NCBI GenBank assembly: GCA_030141605.1 | Contig: JAQGDQ010000009.1 | Location: 777,001-837,000 of the forward strand | Direction of reading: 5' to 3' | DNA: 60,000 bases | Source: Tubiluchus corallicola | Lineage: Eukaryota; Priapulida; Priapulimorpha; Priapulimorphida; Tubiluchidae | Shown here: positions 45,544 through 56,600 of the stretch, in pieces | Position numbering within the stretch: the first letter of the stretch is position 1 | Layout: each line of letters begins with the position of its first letter | Program-made: the position numbers and the translations under genes | Notes under the pieces: generated by a model | What the model was told of the DNA's origin: nothing | The model's database searches: none | What the model saw: only the letters and a program-made list of their open reading frames with translations

Positions 45544-47131
45544 GTAAGTATCAAGTAAAAATATAACGAGCCGCACGACTATTCTTGCCCTAATTCTAAT
45601 CCAGTTTATCTTCCTTTGTCTTCTACAGTCAGTCTATATTATTATAAGCGATAAATGATGTACAGCACAAATACCAGGTGGTGCAGAAAAAAAACGTGCC
45701 GAAGTTTTTATCACAATATTATAAGAAAATAATAGAATCGCTTGACAATTATCACACTGACGTTGCAGTCGCTTATGTATAAACGTAAAAAATTTCAGGC
45801 CATTCGCTTAATTTTTTCCAAAGATGCGAAAGCCTTAAAACAACAAGTCAAAAAATAATAAATACCGGAAAAAAATTTCGGTCACTTTGTTAAAATTTAC
45901 AGCAAGTGCTCTATGTATCCTCACACATCCCCAACAGCTGACACAGTTTCTTTCTTCTTTAAGAAGTATGTGGTCCCAACGCCCAACAATTTTTGCCTTT
46001 TCCTCTACATCAACCAGTTCTATACAGCCGTCATATATACTTTCTCTGGGAACTGAAGTTATCGTAGTTCATAGGATGAAGTTCCATTTTTCTTGACAAC
46101 AAATCTTTATCAGTACTTTATTTTCTGTGATAAAGACCGTGATATGAACTGGTTGATTTATTGCCACGTATTGAGTGCTTTAAATATGTCGACGAGGCTA
46201 TTTTTCAATTGGTGATTATAACTGACATTGTTCCGGCATTCGGTCATAACTTGATAAGTATTAATACTATAAATTTGTAACTTTCGCAGTACGTAGCATA
46301 TGTATTGTAGTATGTGCCAAAAATTAATGTATTGCAGTATCATGCTCTGAAATTTCAACTTTGAAGAGCACCTTCTTCTAATGTTATTGTATTCTAAACT
46401 TCGATACATTTTTTCTGCACCACCCGATATATAGATACTTCGTGTAACATCTAATAGAATATAAATGCCTAGCTGCGAAATCTATGGTCGCAGATTGACA
46501 ACTATTCTGGACTGCGCCTAATGCTGACTCCTACAAAAACAAAAACAAACGTTGGCCACATGGCTTCTGCCATTAATAGGGATTGTCGTATTTCAGAGGT
46601 AACGAACTACATTCCGATCCCTTCACAATCATCAACATTAGTAGTTCTTGCGTAACTTTCGGTAAACGACTTGCATCACACAACCTCAAATAGAAATGCA
46701 TGTATCAGTGAAATTAGAAACTGGATGCTGCGTCTAAAAAACGTTGTAAAGAAATGATTTTTTCGGTTTGTTCAAAATTTTAAGCATCACAATGTGCAAT
46801 GCAGCAAGTTTATTTTTAAAGATATTCCACAACAGGGGGATATAACAGGCTCAGAATTTTTTTCTTTTTTCAGGTTTCACTCATTGTTTTTGGAAACCGT
46901 TGTTCAGCCTATCCTCAGCAGACGCAAAGAACAAACAATGTAATGCCATTCACAAGTTTAGACCTCCTAAACCGTCTCGCGCTCACGCGGCGACTGATGC
47001 GGCCTGGACGCGGCGACATCGAAGTCGCTAGAAGGGCGATTCCCTGGCACGTCATCGTCTCCGGAAGAGGATACGGAAAACGCTACCTAGACGATTACGC
47101 TTTGGAACCAGAAGACGAAGACACTCGATGA
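45502..47131 (+). CDS. Secreted neuropeptide-like precursor, 99 residues, two coding exons
   Basis: Exon 1 (45502-45543) and exon 2 (46874-47131) join in phase 0 across a GT..AG intron. The N-terminus is a clear signal peptide: MQAWR, a hydrophobic core of about 16 residues, then NRCSA with likely cleavage after residue 26 (S-A|YPQQ). The proregion holds dibasic sites TRR (about residue 55) and ARR (about 69), and then AIPWHVIVSGRGY directly followed by Gly-Lys-Arg, the classical signal for cleavage and C-terminal amidation. The predicted product is the 13-residue AIPWHVIVSGRGY-amide. An acidic tail (YLDDYALEPEDEDTR) follows, as in many neuropeptide precursors. An in-frame TGA at 45451 lies upstream of the ATG. 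Exon 2 is much richer in GC and CpG than its surroundings. I do not recognise the family; the ending recalls the GY-amide of lophotrochozoan allatotropins, but the rest does not match. The secreted-precursor call is strong, while the peptide function is unknown. Confidence 0.88.
46874..47131 (+). CDS. Neuropeptide precursor exon 2 (end of signal peptide, propeptide)
   Basis: The acceptor is a pyrimidine tract with tttttttctttttttcag. The exon opens VSLIVFGNRCSA, finishing the signal peptide, and carries all processing sites: LALTRR, EVARR and GYGKR. It ends DEDTR and TGA at 47129-47131. Met at 46943 is internal, not the start, because the reading frame is open upstream to the splice site. Confidence 0.88.
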   Translation, partial: VSLIVFGNRCSAYPQQTQRTNNVMPFTSLDLLNRLALTRRLMRPGRGDIEVARRAIPWHVIVSGRGYGKRYLDDYALEPEDEDTR

Positions 47132-47786
47132 GTTTGTTTAATGAAGCGATATATTTCACGAACAAACAATAACAGTGAAACTAAATACTCCAAAATGTTC
47201 GCAAATTATGAAATTTTAAATGAGTTTGTAACTCTAAGGAACTGCTAAGTGAATAACAGGAGCCTACGCAAATGTTAAGCACAAGAAAACACTCTTCATA
47301 AATAATACCTAAAAAATTTCATCTAAGCAAAAATTTAACTTACTTTATATTGTCAGTAAGATCAAAATGTCTTCTATGGTGAATCCAATGGTGCACACTG
47401 TGATGGCAGTGCACTGCCGTTTTGCTCGGTGAGAGCGAATATTTTAAATAATTAATCATTTTTTTCCAATTACATTAATTTTTGAAACAGGTAAGCGTAA
47501 TGCTAAGTAACATAACTTTATATGGAAAGTTCTTTGGGATATACATTACTTGAAAATTCCCCTTTCTTTCCCTCTAAATAGACATACATATTGTCACAGC
47601 TTGTTAATAATTTAATGCAAGTCTACGAGTTTCACTCTTTAATTATCCTTACAGTAGAAATGCTTACTAAACAATTTTTATCTTCACTCAGGTTTACAAA
47701 TTAGTATAATAATAGTTATATAGATAATATGTATCAAGTCACGTGTTTTTTTTGTTTTTCGCAATTGTTTTGAAGTTAAATACACT

Positions 47787-47792
47787 AATAAA
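47787..47792 (+). terminator. Candidate polyadenylation signal of the neuropeptide gene
   Basis: AATAAA about 655 bases after the stop codon, followed by a T/G-containing stretch (cttattttcatgtac, tatgtccgg). It is the first perfect hexamer noticed downstream of the gene. Confidence 0.4.
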
Positions 47793-49822
47793 ACTTATTT
47801 TCATGTACAGATTATGTCCGGCGTTAAACTAGGCGAATAATTAAATGTATATAGTCTTATATTAAGAAACAGTATAAACTGGTCAACAACGCCTGTATTT
47901 GACTGTTTCGATTAAGCGGCGGGGCTGGGGGTGGGGGGTGGGGTGGCGGCCTAAAGAAGGCAAACGCATTGATACAGCAGATTTAAAAATGGTTCTGCTA
48001 TCGTCCTGCCTGGCGCGTGGTAGCAAGGCGATTAGAGTAGCCCCTTCAACTGAAAAACCTGCGCACTGCATCAAAGGTTAACTTCTTATAAAATACGTAG
48101 TACAATAAATCGTCGACTAGCATTAATAAACATCTTATTAACGCCTACTAAGCCAAGCCAGTCACGCAATCTTGAAACGTGACAAAGATTCAAGATTATT
48201 TTCAGCTAATTTCAAAATTCAACAGAATATATTAGTTTCCTGGCAGATACTGTATAGGCGTTTCAGAACAGGATAATAATATTATATTTACGTCTACGTT
48301 TTCATGAGCGATCTCTTTTGGTAATTATGAGCATTTAATGATGCAAACCGTCATATTAGAGCTTGAAAGGAAAAAATAGGCTTACTGAGGTACAGCATTT
48401 TTTCATATAAAGCGTGTATATGTACTTGAGGCAAGAGCCGTTGAACCAATAGTAACGTTTCAAGGTATAAATGTAACATTTAGCAATACACATATAAGCG
48501 TGCGACGAAAGTCAATTTCTATCAAATAAATGTAGACCCTCTCTCTGCGGTGATATAATCACGTCAATTTGGTTGCGGGGTAAATAACAGCAAGTGGTAC
48601 AATTACTCAATAACGATTTATAATTAGCAAGTAGTAATTTATGGTACCAATTTCCTTCTTGTTTACAATTTACGAAGTTGCTCCTAAACAGGCAACAACA
48701 AAAACACTTAGAATGCGAAGCATACTTTCAGTTTTGCATAAACAGCAAACCGAATTTTAAGCTTGGAGGATTAGCTTAATTCAGCATAATTACTTAATAA
48801 ATTGCGCATAACTGATTAACACCCTCAGACTATGCATACTGCTGACTACAAAGTGAAAGCTTAGCTCAAAAACATGAAGATAAAGAAAAAAAGCAAAGAA
48901 CGAATGTACGGAATGATGACAAATTTGTGCTAGATATTACGTGAGTTCGCATATTACATAATAATAATTGTTAAGCAGTGTCGTGATAAAAGTAAATTTA
49001 ACCTGGTTATTAATCATACTGCTGTTATAGGTTTATGCAGTTACAATTTATGAACAAGCGAAAGGAAAACTGATTTTTTAGTCATCAAATGAGTTCTCAT
49101 CAGAGTACAGTAATCTCACAATTAATACTAGTAAATCAATTTAACTAGTATATATTAAACAAAGAATTATCTTTGTCGTAACTTCACTACCATGTTTTTA
49201 AATTTGCTACTATAGAGTTTACATCTTAAACAAAAACAACCAAGTTACATGAAACAGAATTTTGAAACACTATCTATTTTACACTATTTTCAAAACTTAA
49301 CAATGAGCCTACACTTAAGGAAAGTAAGTAATTCCTTATAAGTTAGAATTATTAATTCTTAAATTTTTACGATAATGAATTAATTTCAAAACACACGCTT
49401 ATATATATATAGATTTCTTCCAAAATTATCCACTAGGCTTCTATACAATGAGAAAAAAATCTATTTTCCACATAATGTGAAAAGCCACCTTTACAAATAC
49501 CACAAACACAAAACTGTCTAGAACTATACGACATAAACAGTAATATTATCCAAAGCATTATAACCTGTAACACGCAACCTGAATTATTCATAGGTGCTAA
49601 TTATTGTTCTATGACCTGTAAACACGAGAGTTTATCCAGGTGATAAAACAGTCTAGAAACACAATCTAAATAAGCGTCAAAATTATTTAGACACCCATTA
49701 AGCTCAGTTAGAATTAAGCAGCAATTCACACATTTTCTAACAAACCACAAGGCGTTGAAAATCAATGCAAAAAGGCAATAACACAAAACTTGCGAACAAT
49801 CAAAGATATGCAATGGTCTACA

Positions 49823-49938
49823 GTAGGAATGGTATCATTTTAGTACTTATAGTAGGAATGGTATCATTTTAGTACTTATAGTAGGAATGGTATCATTTTA
49901 GTACTTATAGTACGAATGGTATCATTTTAGTACTTACA
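49823..49938. repeat. 29-bp tandem repeat, 4 near-identical units
   Basis: gtaggaatggtatcatttta gtacttata repeats four times at 29-bp spacing, with a single change in the last unit (gtacgaatgg). Confidence 0.95.
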
Positions 49939-50071
49939 GAAAGCAATAGCAAAATACATAAGCTTTTTCTAACAGTTCACATTTTGTAAACTTTGCAACA
50001 ATGATTAAAATCGTTGAATTTTTTAAAATGCGAGTTGAACAACTGAGTGGTTATTGTGTGCACTTGGCCAA

Positions 50072-50131
50072 AAGAGTTAAGCAATACCAGGCCTGGTAAG
50101 GGTATGTGTGGGTGACCGGATGGAAAATGTT
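50072..50131 (+). other. 5S rRNA-like fragment (5S-derived SINE or pseudogene)
   Basis: agttaagcaataccaggcct, ggtaaggg, and gtgggtgaccggatgg match, in order and near-normal spacing, the 3' half of 5S rRNA (AAGTTAAGC..GGCCTGGT..GGATGGGTGACC.CCTGGG), including the internal promoter region. The 5' half is not recognisable, so it is not a working 5S gene. Confidence 0.6.
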
Positions 50132-52287
50132 CCTGAACAGTTTCAACCACCATTATGCTAGTAATAATTTTATTGAAAAAGGGTACACACAATTTAAATG
50201 AGGTAGACAATTTTGCTGGTTCAGTCACCCTCGTAGAACTTTTGAAATGGAAGCAATGAATGTTTGCTGCAGTTAAAACAAGAAAAAGCACCAACCCATG
50301 TTACAAAAATGCAAAAAAAAATTACGAAAAACAAAGTAAGTGCATAACAACGTTTCATTTACAGCATTGGATTTTAGTCAATTTTAACTAAGCAATAATT
50401 TGTCATTTTCAGCACTTATAAAGGTGAAAGCCTCTGTCAGCAAATCACTACATTTTCAATGTTATTTACATTTCTTTGCTAGCATATGACAATATTCTGA
50501 AGAGATCTCATTTTTTGCAAAAAACCAAACACACCTAAGATCACGTGGTACAACACACAATAGTACTTACTATGATAATAGTTAATTTATAAGGAATAAA
50601 TACATTGATTTAGGTAGACCAAATATCAAACGACGACAAATTTAACGAAAACACAGTACTATTAGTGAAACAAAGAGAATTTATCAACTTACAATCATTA
50701 TTTTATTCAGTTCCCCAAAGTGCACTTTATGAGAAACCAGCTGCTTTTCTTCAAGCTGATAGGAAAACAAGAAAACCATCAGTGGCACCCCCTGTGCGTG
50801 GAATACTAATATCCTGTCAGACCTCTGGAGAGAACGATTAATGTACATTGTGCAGTTTACAGATACACAACACTCAAGTTCATCTATAGATTTTGTTATT
50901 AGCAGCGATTCATCAAGGTTTTAGAAGAGATTCATTTATGTAGGGTGATTAATCTAAATGCTTCATATACTTCCAGGTGTGTAACCAGCAAAGAATTTGG
51001 ATTAATTTATTACAGGTAATCATGAGGCAGGTGTTACAATTAATCACACAGAGTGTACGTAGTATGGATTTAAGGCTCTTCCAGACCTCTCACCATTCAT
51101 TTGAAAAGTCTGAAATTCTCTGAACATCAGACTGAGACTAGTCACAAAAATCATTGGTGATAGTAAAAATGTTTTAAATTTACACTTTCTATAATTAAAA
51201 ACAACTGAAACCAGTTCATCGAATCTTGAACCGAAGGCTTTCAAGCGAAATCTTGAAGCAAATGACAACGAATTTATGCTGATCCATACAAAAACTGTTT
51301 TTCTGGGCATTAAATATTATTGATACAATTGTCTTTGTCACTCGCCTTTACTTTCATTAACTTGCTGTAGAGGGCGAATGGTTTTTTCCAGAATAAAATA
51401 TTAAAGTATGTATATACAGAGTCAAGGTTTATGAAACATGTGCTTCATGATAAGGTTCCAAGGGAAATCAAGTTTCGATGCCGATAATTTTATTTTCAAG
51501 CTGAAGAAACTTACATTTAAGAAGTATGCCTATTACCTTAAGAAAAATAGTTTAAACTCATCTCTGACATAACTCTGCAGCAAACGAACACATCCTGTTT
51601 TCTTACTCTGTTTTCAAACTCTTCAAGCTCTCACATTTAATGCTTCTAATTACAACTTCGTTGCTTTCTCTAAGTCACTCATAGTGTTGTCTGGTTCTAC
51701 TTTCATCGCATCATATTTTAGTTTTTTGTCAAATAACGTTCAGCATAAACAGGAGCTAAAAATTTAACTTTTTTATACACCTTACTACGTTATATAGATT
51801 GAAGTCACATTACTATTTAAATGGTACACGAAAGATTGTAGACCATACTAACCTTCCATACTTTACCAAATTCTAGGTAAAATGAAAAAACCCCGTTACA
51901 GTGACAAAAAGAGGTCCCGCTCACAAAACTAAGTGACATAACTAATCCATAATAATACAGTGCAAATAATGTACAGTGTTAAAACAACATTTACAGCCTG
52001 TATTACAGTAAAATAATTCAGCTAACTGGTCAGTTACCGTTAGCTCACAATTCCAATATACAACTCATATTATTTACACAAAACAAATAACCAAAATACA
52101 AGAAAATAAATTATACAGAAAATTGCACAACAGTTAAGCCACGATGCTGAAATTTGTTAACCATTAATTTATTGCATAATTAACTTGAGACTATATAATG
52201 CTCTTGTAAACGTTTCATAACAGAAGAGATATATTATCACAAGCACGGTTTTATAGACTTCTACCCACTAGTATTTTTTATCTCGTG

Positions 52288-52293
52288 TTTTAT
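52288..52293 (-). terminator. Candidate polyadenylation signal of SNAP
   Basis: AATAAA on the - strand about 1.06 kb after the SNAP stop. A second one lies at 52168-52173. If used, the 3' UTR would contain the hAT-type MITE at 52810-53167. The assignment rests on motif and position only. Confidence 0.3.
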
Positions 52294-52809
52294 TACCAGA
52301 AACATAAACAGCTAAATTTGTTTTAGCGAGAACATAATGACCAAATATTGTGACCAATTAGCCGTTTTTGTGCTATTGTCTTTTAAGGCCATATAATTCT
52401 CTTAAACTAAATTAAAATTAAAATATAGATGAATAATAAACAAAGCTACTAACAAACAGCTTATCAGTTATAAAGTTACAATGTAGTGATAACGTGTAAA
52501 ATGTATAAATCATTCATTTAGCTTAACATTTTTTACTGCACGTTCACATTTGTTGAACCACATTCACTGCAAATTACAGACAATAAAGTGGAAGAAGATC
52601 TATAATGACTAAATAACAAGTGTAGAGAAAGTAATTAATGTAAAGATGCAAAGAACATCTAATGTGGAATCAGACTGGCAGACAACAGGAACAATGTGTA
52701 GTTAACACCAGGCCACTTGAGACACTGTAAAAAATGTGTTCTGATAAAAAAATCCTCAGATAAAGCATTAAATTTTACCGACTAATTACCAGCTAATCAC
52801 TATTATAAC

Positions 52810-53167
52810 AAGGGGTGAGCATCAAACATTCGAGTTTGAACAAGTTTTTTTACTTTGAATTCGATTCGAACCTAAAATTATATATTGGAATAATTCAGCA
52901 CTTCAGCCACGTATGTTCTTTATCACAAAAATATTTGAAATGGTATGCAATTAGCACAATTTAGCTACAGTTTCTGTGCAAAATTTTCAATAAACCATTT
53001 AGGTTTTACTGCAGAACAAAATCAAGTATTATGCATGATCTTTTAAGACCACGTTTTGCTAGTGGTTCGAAAACTTGTTTGAAAATCTTTCAAACTCAAT
53101 TCGAATTCGAAAGTCACAAATTCGATTCGATTAGCATTCGATTTCTGGTAGAGAATGCTCACCCCTA
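52810..53167. mobile_element. hAT-type MITE family B, copy 2, intact with 8-bp TSD
   Basis: It begins aaggggtgagcat and ends atgctcacccct(a), which are inverted repeats. It is flanked by an exact 8-bp direct repeat attataac at 52802-52809 and 53168-53175. The interior is rich in attcgattcgaa palindromic motifs and has no ORF. An 8-bp duplication is characteristic of the hAT superfamily. Confidence 0.85.
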
Positions 53168-53353
53168 ATTATAACAGCTATAGCTTTAAAAAGATATATT
53201 AAACTTTGTTAAAAACATATTTCTTTTCAAGTAATCAAATTAGCTATGCATGATGTCTATGGCTCAATATGTTTTAGCAACAATATTCTAAGCAGAAGAA
53301 TTATTTAAATTTATCAAGTGAAAGATTGAATGCTTTAAACTCACATCAGTGAT

Positions 53354-53503
53354 TTATCGAAGATCTGGATCATCGCTTATAGTCTTCTTAGCCCGAAGCA
53401 ACATGGTGGTCAACCACTGGTCAAGCCGGGAAACTGAGTCATATTCCTTGACAGCTTCAGTGTAACCCTCCACATTCTCTTCTTCCATAGCGACTAGGAG
53501 TTT
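53354..53503 (-). CDS. NAPA: SNAP terminal coding exon
   Basis: The acceptor is tatgccatag and the stop codon is TAA. It encodes 49 residues, [40 protein letters not shown] and TISDDPDLR. [18 protein letters not shown] is nearly invariant in animal SNAPs. Confidence 0.98.
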   Translation of the reverse strand, partial: KLLVAMEEENVEGYTEAVKEYDSVSRLDQWLTTMLLRAKKTISDDPDLR

Positions 53504-53644
53504 CTATGGCATAAAAATAATTTGATACCAGAAATGCAACAAAAGAGGGAATGGTTGGTAAGCAAGTAGACGGGCTGGTAGGACATTGTATAGTGAGAAT
53601 GGGAGGAAGGAAGACTAAAAGAAGGAATGAAAGAGAGACAGAGA

Positions 53645-53682
<38 letters not shown>

Positions 53683-56600
53683 AACACAGAGAATGAAAGA
53701 GAGAAAGCAACAATGTGTAGTGAGAATGGGAGGAAGAAAGACTAAAAGAAGGAATGAAAGAGAGACAGAGTGTGTGTGTGTGTGTGAGAGAGAAAGAGAG
53801 AGAATGAAAAAGAGAAAGCGACAATGTCTGAGAGAGAGGAAGATGGAGAGAGTGTGAAAAGGAGAGAGATTTGTTTTCTCGACTTTATTGCATTGGTCTT
53901 TTTGTTTGTTGGTTTCTTGTGTAACAAGTAAAAGTTCCTACATTCTCATTAAATATATATATAATCATTTTTGCAATACAAGCCAATAATATGAAACTGT
54001 GATGTCTCTACAGTGCTTTGCCAGTACAAATAAGTGTCACATGACACGACATCGACTTAAACTATGCCATGGTGTGTCAAATGAGGAGACTAAATCAGTC
54101 ACGGTGTCACGTAAATTAATGCTTGTCAACTGATGTGTGACAATTATTAATTGTCCAGCAGTCAATGTGCTCGCATTAGTGTCAGCATGAAATCACACAG
54201 ACTGAAAGCACCATAGGGACAGCTATCACACTATGCACATGTTCTTTGCATTCAAGAAGGCTTATCCGGTTTTACAATCTGTCAATAAGCAACCTGCTTC
54301 TTACAGGTGTGAAATAAGCACAACTATGCTATCTACCTGTTACTAAAAATAAGTCAGTAGAATAGATTGCAACACTTTAGCAAGTGCTTCTTCCACTGAA
54401 TGTACATAATACATTATTGTCTGCATTTAATCAGCATGAAGCACTCAGGTACTGCCCAATCTAAGTGTCTGTGTAGCAAGCATAATCACATCACAAATAG
54501 ATTTCTCGGACACTGCATTTATGCAAATGGTGAAGTAATGGTTTCTAAATTGCTTATGCGTGCAGAGATAAATCAGCTAAATGCAGTAACATACAAGAAA
54601 TTTTGAAGATCACTTGATATAATTAAGCGCAAAACAACTTTGAATTCAATAAAGGCCAGTTTAGAGTAAATGCGAAGCAGCATTCTGGTTGTATGTGGCG
54701 AGATCTTTCATACAGCTATCAAATGCAGTAGTAGTACACACAAGTGCTTTGAAACTTATAACAACTTTAGTATGCATAGTCTTTTGGTGTGTGGATATGA
54801 AATTAGGTCTACGAACTTTCTGTGGTACCTATTTCAAACTGTCTGTTTGATTTATTGAAAATTTGCACTGAACAAAAAATAAACTAGTGTTGACACACAT
54901 GCTGTGGGGAACTAACGCTTACAGTAAACTATGTTAAAGAAGTGATTGATGGTAATCTAAATATTGTAATTGAGTGCAAAAATATAACAAAACGTTTTGT
55001 CAAATGAAAGGCAAATTCAATCTCCAACAGTTTCCACACGACATGGCATGCCATAAAAATGACTTAGTTGGTGGGTGAATTCCTGGAAATGTTGTAATGC
55101 AAGCTGATCTTTTGCAAATTACCTGCACATTGCATATAATTCCACCTACTTAATCAGCAGGTGTCAATTGATACCTGTGGTGCAATCATGCCCGTAAAAA
55201 ATAGTACAGGTGAAGTTCAGCTATTGATTACAGGTATTACGAACATTACTATTTCAGCTCAAGAGGCAACACACTAACCTCGAGTAATTTGTATTCCCTG
55301 GAATCCTGGAATGCTGGAAACATCTCCGCGTATTTTTTCAAAGCATGCTACAGAGAATAAACGAATAGGTAAATTAATGCTACAGGTCTTGTACTGCTCA
55401 ATTACAACATACTACTCTGCATTCACTGATAAAGACAAAGTACTAGACACCACCGTTGCATGGCTTCTGTCTAAGACAAGCAAAGATCAAAGTGACAAAT
55501 TTTAAGTATGTTACTTTGTGTAAACACAAGAAGCTTAAAAATTATTGAACCTTTTAACTCGTATAAATAACCAAACAGCATACATTTTGGTCTGTATAAG
55601 ATCAATATCTTTGGGGCAAGAGCAATTGCTAATGGTGTTTTCAAACTAGCGAGTTTTCATGCCAAGTTAATGTGCCAAGTAACTCGCAGTGTGTGTTCAA
55701 GTTAATGTAGAAGAATTTGCAATTTCCTGCTAACAGTAACTAGCAAAGCAGTTCACACATGTGAGTTTGCTGTTAGAGAGAAAACTTGCTAGTCTGAATG
55801 CGCCGTGAGTGATCCCAGTATATACATTAGTTAAGCAGTGCCAAGCTGGGTTATCAAATAGATGAGTGACTGTCATGATAACAACTTGTGGTCTACGTTT
55901 ATTTCTTTAGTTGAGTAAAGTACACTCAATTTGAATATGACAAACTTAAACTGAAACACCTTTGTTACTTCAATACAAAGAATTATTCTTTATAATGCAT
56001 TTCTCGCTGCAAAAGCAGTGAACATTGAGCATTTAAGCTTTGCCATTAAGAGCTGGATCCCAACATGCACTGCACCAAGTTACATTTAATTTCATAAACA
56101 TTTTATTTATGTAATATCTCTGTATGACATTATTTTTTGTTAATTGTTATTTTACCTTTTTAAATTTTGTTTGCAAACTGCGCATGAGCAAGAGAATGTT
56201 TTCTGACGTGACATGATAAATGTAATATGGCCGTTAAGAGTCACTTAAGAAGCTGGTTGTGTACTGTACATGATAAGTAAGAATCAACTACTTATGTGTG
56301 TAATATATGTTTGTTAAGTACGATTTGTATTGCATTGTAATACAAGCTTTAATGTCATATAAAAAGTATCCAGTCAATCAATCACCTTAATGATGCAGTT
56401 TTTCTGCATTAGCCATGCCATCAAGTATTGCATCTTACCACACATTTTGCACTGTAGCACGCACAAGGTGTGGTCAATAAACTAACTTATACTACAACTA
56501 GTAATGTGTGAAATTACAGTTTCAATTTAAAATATTAGGCATTTGATTCTCTGAAAGTTTTAAAAGGCAAAAAGCCAAAGGTTTGTAAAAGCTTTATACT

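Larger units (their letters stand above)
47793..53353. other. Intergenic DNA and SNAP 3' flank
   Basis: AT-rich and mostly unique in appearance, with the 29-bp repeat, the 5S-like fragment and the hAT MITE. Part of it may be a long SNAP 3' UTR. A GC-rich patch at 47915-47955 (gggg.gggg runs) is the only compositional outlier. Confidence 0.5.

Noticed and set aside
46943-47131. Stand-alone 62-residue protein starting at Met 46943
   Set aside because: The frame is open upstream to a splice acceptor at 46873 and exon 1 supplies a real signal peptide, so this Met is internal.
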